Of a DNA stretch of 10,664 bases, positions 7,494-10,664 are shown in pieces. The DNA is taken from contig DKGN01000192.1 of NCBI GenBank assembly GCA_002453275.1, positions 1 to 10,664 on the forward strand. The letters run 5' to 3'. The translations under genes and the position numbers were made by a program. The notes beneath the pieces were generated by a model that saw only the letters and a program-made list of their open reading frames with translations, was not told where the DNA came from and did no database searches. The stretch is from Caryophanales bacterium UBA6769. Its GTDB lineage: Bacteria; Bacillota; Bacilli; Bacillales; UBA6769. Position 1 is the first letter of the stretch, and every line of letters starts with the position of its first letter.

Positions 7494-7511
7494 GAGTTTC
7501 ACTCCAAACTC
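7494..7511 (-). promoter_or_regulatory. SD of the MFS gene displayed in a hairpin loop
   Basis: On the minus strand GAGTTT-GGAGTG-AAACTC forms a six-base-pair hairpin whose six-base loop is exactly the SD. The start ATG follows immediately (7493-7491). The stem is weak (two G-C pairs and four A-U or A-T type pairs), so it would tune rather than block translation. Confidence 0.5.
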
Positions 7512-7540
7512 TCTACTCAGTTATTTCTTTCTAGTATTAT

Positions 7541-7600
7541 AAAAATGAAAAAACCACTTACCCCATAATCCAAAGTTTTCCATAAGGTTTGGGAGTGGTT
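7541..7600 (-). promoter_or_regulatory. Structured leader with intrinsic terminator ahead of the MFS gene (attenuator or riboswitch candidate)
   Basis: Minus-strand RNA starting near 7601 can form an outer stem AACCACU (7600-7594) with AGUGGUU (7558-7552), then UUUUUUCAUUUUU, an intrinsic terminator about 50 nt before the start codon. Inside it CCAAA (7592-7588) pairs with UUUGG (7574-7570), leaving a 13-base apical loop and a long one-sided internal loop AUUAUGGGGUA. The apical CCUUAU could pair with AUGGGG of that internal loop as a pseudoknot (two G-U pairs). The stretch CACUCCCAAAC (7597-7587) is also complementary over ten pairs, with one bulged C, to GUUUGGAGUG (7509-7500), the SD region. 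Alternative reading: a spare terminator of the aacS operon with the MFS promoter downstream; a second TATAAT exists at 7541-7536 but lacks a convincing -35. Confidence 0.5.
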
Positions 7601-7607
7601 ACGTTGT

Positions 7608-7616
7608 ATTATAGCA
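7608..7616 (-). promoter_or_regulatory. Extended -10 promoter for the MFS/stress protein operon
   Basis: The minus strand reads TGCTATAAT: a perfect -10 with the TGn extension, which can work with a poor -35. Only a T-rich stretch (TTTTTT) stands 17 bases upstream. The predicted start is near 7601, giving a leader of about 108 nt. Confidence 0.6.
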
Positions 7617-7678
7617 AACATAAAATGAGCAAAAAAGCTATACTTATGTGCCAGTTTAATTGACTACTTATGAAAACT

Positions 7679-7697
7679 GTCAAAACCTCGTCAAAAC
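7679..7697. repeat. Direct repeat GTCAAAAC, 11-base period
   Basis: GTCAAAAC occurs at 7679-7686 and 7690-7697, separated by three bases, so the copies are one helical turn apart. They lie 60-90 bases upstream of the MFS -10 box, an activator-like position, but the right copy also overlaps the T-rich tail of the aacS terminator. Confidence 0.4.
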
Positions 7698-7738
7698 AAA
7701 GACCACTCACGAAAAATTAGAAACGTGAAGCGGTCTTT
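7698..7738. terminator. Bidirectional terminator behind aacS
   Basis: AAAGACC...CACG pairs with CGTG...GGTCTTT across a small uneven bulge, around an AT-rich loop of about 13 bases. In the aacS direction the stem ends in CTTTGTTTTG; on the plus strand it ends in five T's. It begins about 50 bases after the aacS stop codon. Confidence 0.8.
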
Positions 7739-7788
7739 TTAGAATTTTAAAATCTATAAGTCTTTACAGAAGAACAATGATGTCCTAA

Positions 7789-9777
7789 TTACGTAGCGGA
7801 ATTCTTTACGAAACGATCAGTCTTCGCCAAATCAACAAAATAATCAATCGCATTAGGATTGCTCATCGCATCAACACTTGCCGCCTTTTCTACGGGCGTA
7901 CCGAGCAATATTTTCCGAACAGGAATTTCCATTTTCTTACCTGTCAATGTTCTTGGCACTTCCTGAATCGCGAAAATATCATCCGGAATATGACGAGGAG
8001 AAACTTCGCTACGAATTTTCTTATTAATTTTATCCTTTAAGGAATCCGTTAGTGTAACTCCTTCACGTAAGACGATAAATAACGGCATATACGGCTCATG
8101 GAAGTAACCACTCAAGTCAACGATTAGACTATCGAGTACTTCTGAGACTCCTTCAACCGCATTATAAATTTCACTAGAGCCACTTCGCACACCCATACGA
8201 TTAATCGTAGCGTCGGATCGTCCGTAAATAATCGCACTTCCTCGACTCGTTATTTTAATCAAGTCACCATGTCTCCACACCCCAGGGAAATAGTCAAAAT
8301 AACTTTCCATATAACGTTCATTGTCTTTGTCATTCCAGAAAAAGAGGGGCATGGACGGGAATGGTTTTGTTATGACTAACTCGCCTACTTCATCTGTAAC
8401 CGGCTCTGCATTTTCATTATAGGCATAAACCGCAACACCAAGGTTGCGACCAGGAATCTCCCCTGCATAAACGGGCAAAATTGGTGAACCACTGACAATC
8501 CCAGCACATATATCCGTCCCACCACTGCTAGGTGCTAAGCGGACATCGCTTTTCACTTCATCATATACCCATTTGAAACCTTCTGGAGATAACGGGGCCC
8601 CAGTGTAAGAAAATGTTTTTAAATGCGATAAATCATACATTTCTTTCGGCTTCATATCAGCTTTCATACAATCTAAAATAAAGGCGGGACTCGTACCAAA
8701 AGCAGTTAACTTCGTCTCTTCCGCTAAGCGCCAAAGTACGTCTAAGTCTGGATAGCCTGGACTTCCATCATATAATACGACTGAAGCACCAGTCGTCATA
8801 ACACCTACGATAATATTCCACATCATCCAACCCGTCGTCGTATACCAGAAAAAGCGATCATCTGCTGTAACATTCGATTGCAAGTTAAGTGAATAATGTG
8901 CAAGTAAAATTCCACCATGACCTTGAACAATCGCCTTTGGTAAACCAGTAGTTCCTGAAGAATATAAAATCCATAAAGGATGTTCAAAAGGGACAGGTGT
9001 AAAGGTTAATTCATCAGAGTACGTCAACACTTCTTCCCAGCGAATTGAATTTTTTAAATTGCGTGTGTCCGGGTCGTCCTCTAAGTATGGAAGAACAACA
9101 ACTTGTTCTACAGTTGGAAGGCTTTGCTCGAGCTTCTCTACAATGTCCATTCGAGGATTCGCTTTTCCATTATAGCGATAGCCATCAACAGTAAATAAAA
9201 TTTTTGGTTCAATTTGCTGAAATCGTCCAAGCGTACTGCCGACACCAAATTCCGGTGCACAACTAGACCAAATGGCACCAATACTCGCCGTTGCTAGAAA
9301 AGCAATAATTGTCTCAGGAATGTTTGGCATATAGGCAACGACACGATCCCCACGCTTGACACCAACACTTTTTAAATACGCTGCCACAGAAGCTGTCTTC
9401 TCCGTTATTTCCTTCCAGGTCATCTCCTTCAATGGTCGGTCTTCTGATTTATAATAAATTGCTGTTTTATCCTGTTTTGCATGACGTAAAATATGTTCTG
9501 CATAATTTAACGTTGCTCCAGGAAACCACTCGGCCCCTGGCAGCTGATTATTTCTTAACACTGTTTCATAAGGTGTATAAGCTTTCACTTCAAAATATTC
9601 CCAAATGGATTCCCAGTAATCTTCCATATCGTTAGTTGACCAATCCCATAAATCCTGAAAGGAACGATGAGATACATTTTTCGTTTCCTCTAACCAATTC
9701 ATATACTTCGTAAGATTCGCATCCTGCTTGACTTCTGATGTTGGCTTCCAAAGTAACTGACCCTCTTTGACAACCAT
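7789..9777 (-). CDS. aacS: Acetoacetyl-CoA synthetase (acetoacetate--CoA ligase)
   Basis: Cytoplasmic acyl-adenylate-forming enzyme: acetoacetate + ATP + CoA gives acetoacetyl-CoA + AMP + PPi, which thiolase can split to acetyl-CoA. 662 residues, the usual length. The N terminus (GQLLWKPTSE, then NLTKYMNWLEE) is characteristic of AacS and separates it from acetyl-CoA synthetase. ANL-family motifs in order: P-loop YSSGTTGLPK at about 272-281; TTTGWMMWN at about 313-321; SSGGTDICAG at about 417-426; WRHGDL at about 501-506; GRSDATINRMGVRSGSSEIY at about 519-538; and LTGKK with the adenylation lysine near 614. The frame stays open 30 codons further to a TTG at 9867, but that has no SD. The ATG at 9777 follows GAGGGG (9786-9791) by eight bases and matches the family N terminus. 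It lies 90 nt after the GntP permease gene and is probably cotranscribed, pointing to use of external or stored ketone bodies. Confidence 0.95.
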   Translation of the reverse strand: MVVKEGQLLWKPTSEVKQDANLTKYMNWLEETKNVSHRSFQDLWDWSTNDMEDYWESIWEYFEVKAYTPYETVLRNNQLPGAEWFPGATLNYAEHILRHAKQDKTAIYYKSEDRPLKEMTWKEITEKTASVAAYLKSVGVKRGDRVVAYMPNIPETIIAFLATASIGAIWSSCAPEFGVGSTLGRFQQIEPKILFTVDGYRYNGKANPRMDIVEKLEQSLPTVEQVVVLPYLEDDPDTRNLKNSIRWEEVLTYSDELTFTPVPFEHPLWILYSSGTTGLPKAIVQGHGGILLAHYSLNLQSNVTADDRFFWYTTTGWMMWNIIVGVMTTGASVVLYDGSPGYPDLDVLWRLAEETKLTAFGTSPAFILDCMKADMKPKEMYDLSHLKTFSYTGAPLSPEGFKWVYDEVKSDVRLAPSSGGTDICAGIVSGSPILPVYAGEIPGRNLGVAVYAYNENAEPVTDEVGELVITKPFPSMPLFFWNDKDNERYMESYFDYFPGVWRHGDLIKITSRGSAIIYGRSDATINRMGVRSGSSEIYNAVEGVSEVLDSLIVDLSGYFHEPYMPLFIVLREGVTLTDSLKDKINKKIRSEVSPRHIPDDIFAIQEVPRTLTGKKMEIPVRKILLGTPVEKAASVDAMSNPNAIDYFVDLAKTDRFVKNSAT

Positions 9778-9805
9778 GTAATCAGCCCCTCTTCTTTTTA
9801 TAGGA

Positions 9806-9838
9806 GAGCGGGTAATCATTCGTGGAAGATTCCCGCTC
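9806..9838 (-). promoter_or_regulatory. Long intercistronic hairpin between the GntP permease gene and aacS
   Basis: On the minus strand GAGCGGG-AATC-TTC pairs with GAA-GATT-CCCGCTC: 14 base pairs, two single-base bulges and a three-base loop, CAC. The aacS SD lies about 15 bases downstream. In the operon direction it has no T run, so it is not a classical terminator and would suit mRNA processing, 3'-end protection of the permease message or control of aacS. On the plus strand it is followed by GATATTTTTT and could terminate antisense transcripts. Confidence 0.65.
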
Positions 9839-9867
9839 GATATTTTTTCATCAATCGCTGTCTTCAA

Positions 9868-10664
9868 TTAACCGTAAATTATAAATGCAGCAATCAAAGC
9901 TCCAACTAAGGCCACGATAGGTGCAATACAACAAATCCAAAATACCGGTTTATAACCTTCTTTATGTGTTAAGCCTGCAACCGTCAATCCAGTCACAACC
10001 GCACCATTGTGTGGCAACGAATCTAAACCACCAGAGCTTATCGCCGCGATTCGATGTAGTGCCTCTGGGTTTACTTGCGTTGCATAATGTTCGCCTAAAG
10101 TATCAAGTGCAATCCCTAATCCACCGGAAGCTGAACCTGTAATCCCAACAATAATATTCGTTGCTACTGCAAAAGAGATTAACGGATGTCCTGGGATGCT
10201 GAGTATTGCATTTTGCATCATTTCGAACCCAACCGTTGCCGAAACGACACTACCAAAGCCAACGACTGCACTCGTATTTAAGATTGGAGCAGCCACATTC
10301 ATAGCACCGACATTAAACGTCTTCATCGGGGTATCTAATCTTCTAAATAAAATAACTCCCGCAGTAATCACTGCCAAAGCTAGCGACAATTCAATACTAA
10401 TTTTAACGACATTTAACAAGATTAATAAAACAATAGATGGAATAATACTTACAATAAAAGATGGATACGATTCTTTGTTTTCTCCTTGAAACGTATCGTC
10501 CCCTTTTGTCTCTTCATAACCTAAATTCTTTGCTTGATATTTACGATCTTCTCGACGTAACCACCACAATCCAAATGGAATAACGATAATCGTAGCAACG
10601 ATACCAACAACTGGTGCTGCCATCGCCGTTGTATCCAAATAATTAATTGGAATTAAGTTTTGTA
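9868..10664 (-). CDS. GntP-family permease, 5' part cut off by the window
   Basis: Inner-membrane H+-coupled organic-acid importer of the gluconate permease family. The frame is open to the right edge (upstream codons read QNLIPINYLDTTAMAAP), so the true start lies outside; 265 residues are visible of an expected 440-460. Seen: several TM segments, a hydrophilic loop rich in Lys/Glu/Asp after the first visible segment, NTSAVVGFGSVVSATVGF, GITGSASGGLGIALD, and SSGGLDSLPHNGAVVTGL, the most diagnostic family stretch. The neighbour aacS suggests the cargo is acetoacetate or 3-hydroxybutyrate rather than gluconate, as proposed for B. subtilis YxjC, which sits beside ketone-body genes; this is inference from context. 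The stop codon TAA is at 9870-9868, and a hairpin follows before aacS. Confidence 0.92.
   Translation of the reverse strand, partial: QNLIPINYLDTTAMAAPVVGIVATIIVIPFGLWWLRREDRKYQAKNLGYEETKGDDTFQGENKESYPSFIVSIIPSIVLLILLNVVKISIELSLALAVITAGVILFRRLDTPMKTFNVGAMNVAAPILNTSAVVGFGSVVSATVGFEMMQNAILSIPGHPLISFAVATNIIVGITGSASGGLGIALDTLGEHYATQVNPEALHRIAAISSGGLDSLPHNGAVVTGLTVAGLTHKEGYKPVFWICCIAPIVALVGALIAAFIIYG

Noticed and set aside
7494..7502. MFS start at GTG 7502
   Set aside because: The GTG is part of the GGAGTG SD that serves ATG 7493.
7633..7656. TGGCAC element resembling a sigma-54 promoter on the minus strand upstream of the MFS gene
   Set aside because: The following GC of a -12 box is two bases too far away and TTGC is not present at the required spacing.
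7655..7684. TTGACA on the minus strand at 7684-7679 as a second promoter
   Set aside because: No -10-like hexamer stands 16-18 bases downstream; only ATTAAA is found.
9778..9867. Longer AacS beginning at a TTG at 9867
   Set aside because: No SD precedes it, it directly abuts the permease stop codon, it would add 30 residues not typical of AacS, and it would run through the strong hairpin. ATG 9777 has a good SD.
10196..10489. Plus-strand open frame of 97 codons inside the permease gene, and similar plus-strand frames inside the MFS, UvrA-like and aacS genes
   Set aside because: They are antisense shadows of well-supported genes with no convincing SD or protein features.

Overview
The window reads like chromosomal DNA from a low-GC Gram-positive bacterium of the Bacillaceae. 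The evidence is AT-rich sequence, SigA-type promoters, G-rich Shine-Dalgarno (SD) sites, GTG and TTG starts beside ATG, and Bacillus-type families. Two compatible-solute uptake genes and a strikingly acidic exported lipoprotein suggest a salt-tolerant or alkaliphilic member; this is inference. All eight genes lie on the minus strand, so they are transcribed from the right edge towards position 1. No gene-free stretch exceeds 300 bases. I see no tRNA, rRNA, CRISPR array, insertion sequence or phage gene.

In transcription order: (1) 10664-7789 holds the 3' part of a GntP-family permease, then acetoacetyl-CoA synthetase (aacS). A strong hairpin lies in the 90-nt gap between them and a two-way terminator follows. 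This looks like a ketone-body (acetoacetate/3-hydroxybutyrate) uptake and activation operon. (2) 7616-5808 holds a CynX/NimT-type MFS transporter and, 21 nt later, a single-domain universal stress protein. They are preceded by a structured leader with an intrinsic terminator, an SD site inside a hairpin loop, and a leader arm that can pair with that SD. (3) 5746-4623 is a solitary glycine-betaine-type binding lipoprotein with its own consensus promoter, a palindrome at the predicted start of transcription, and its own terminator. (4) 4541-1351 is a four-TM membrane protein of unknown function followed by a short UvrA-like double ATPase lacking the UvrB-binding domain (UvrA2/DrrC type), ending in a clear terminator. 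(5) 1234-1 is a BCCT betaine-type transporter with its own promoter, running off the left edge.

Three starts were moved inward from the longest open frame on SD evidence: the stress protein, the MFS transporter and aacS. The most noteworthy signal is the MFS leader, which has the architecture of an attenuator or riboswitch and matches no riboswitch class I recognise. Nothing here looks like a new multi-gene system. The membrane protein paired with the UvrA-like ATPase is the only gene pair of unclear joint function.
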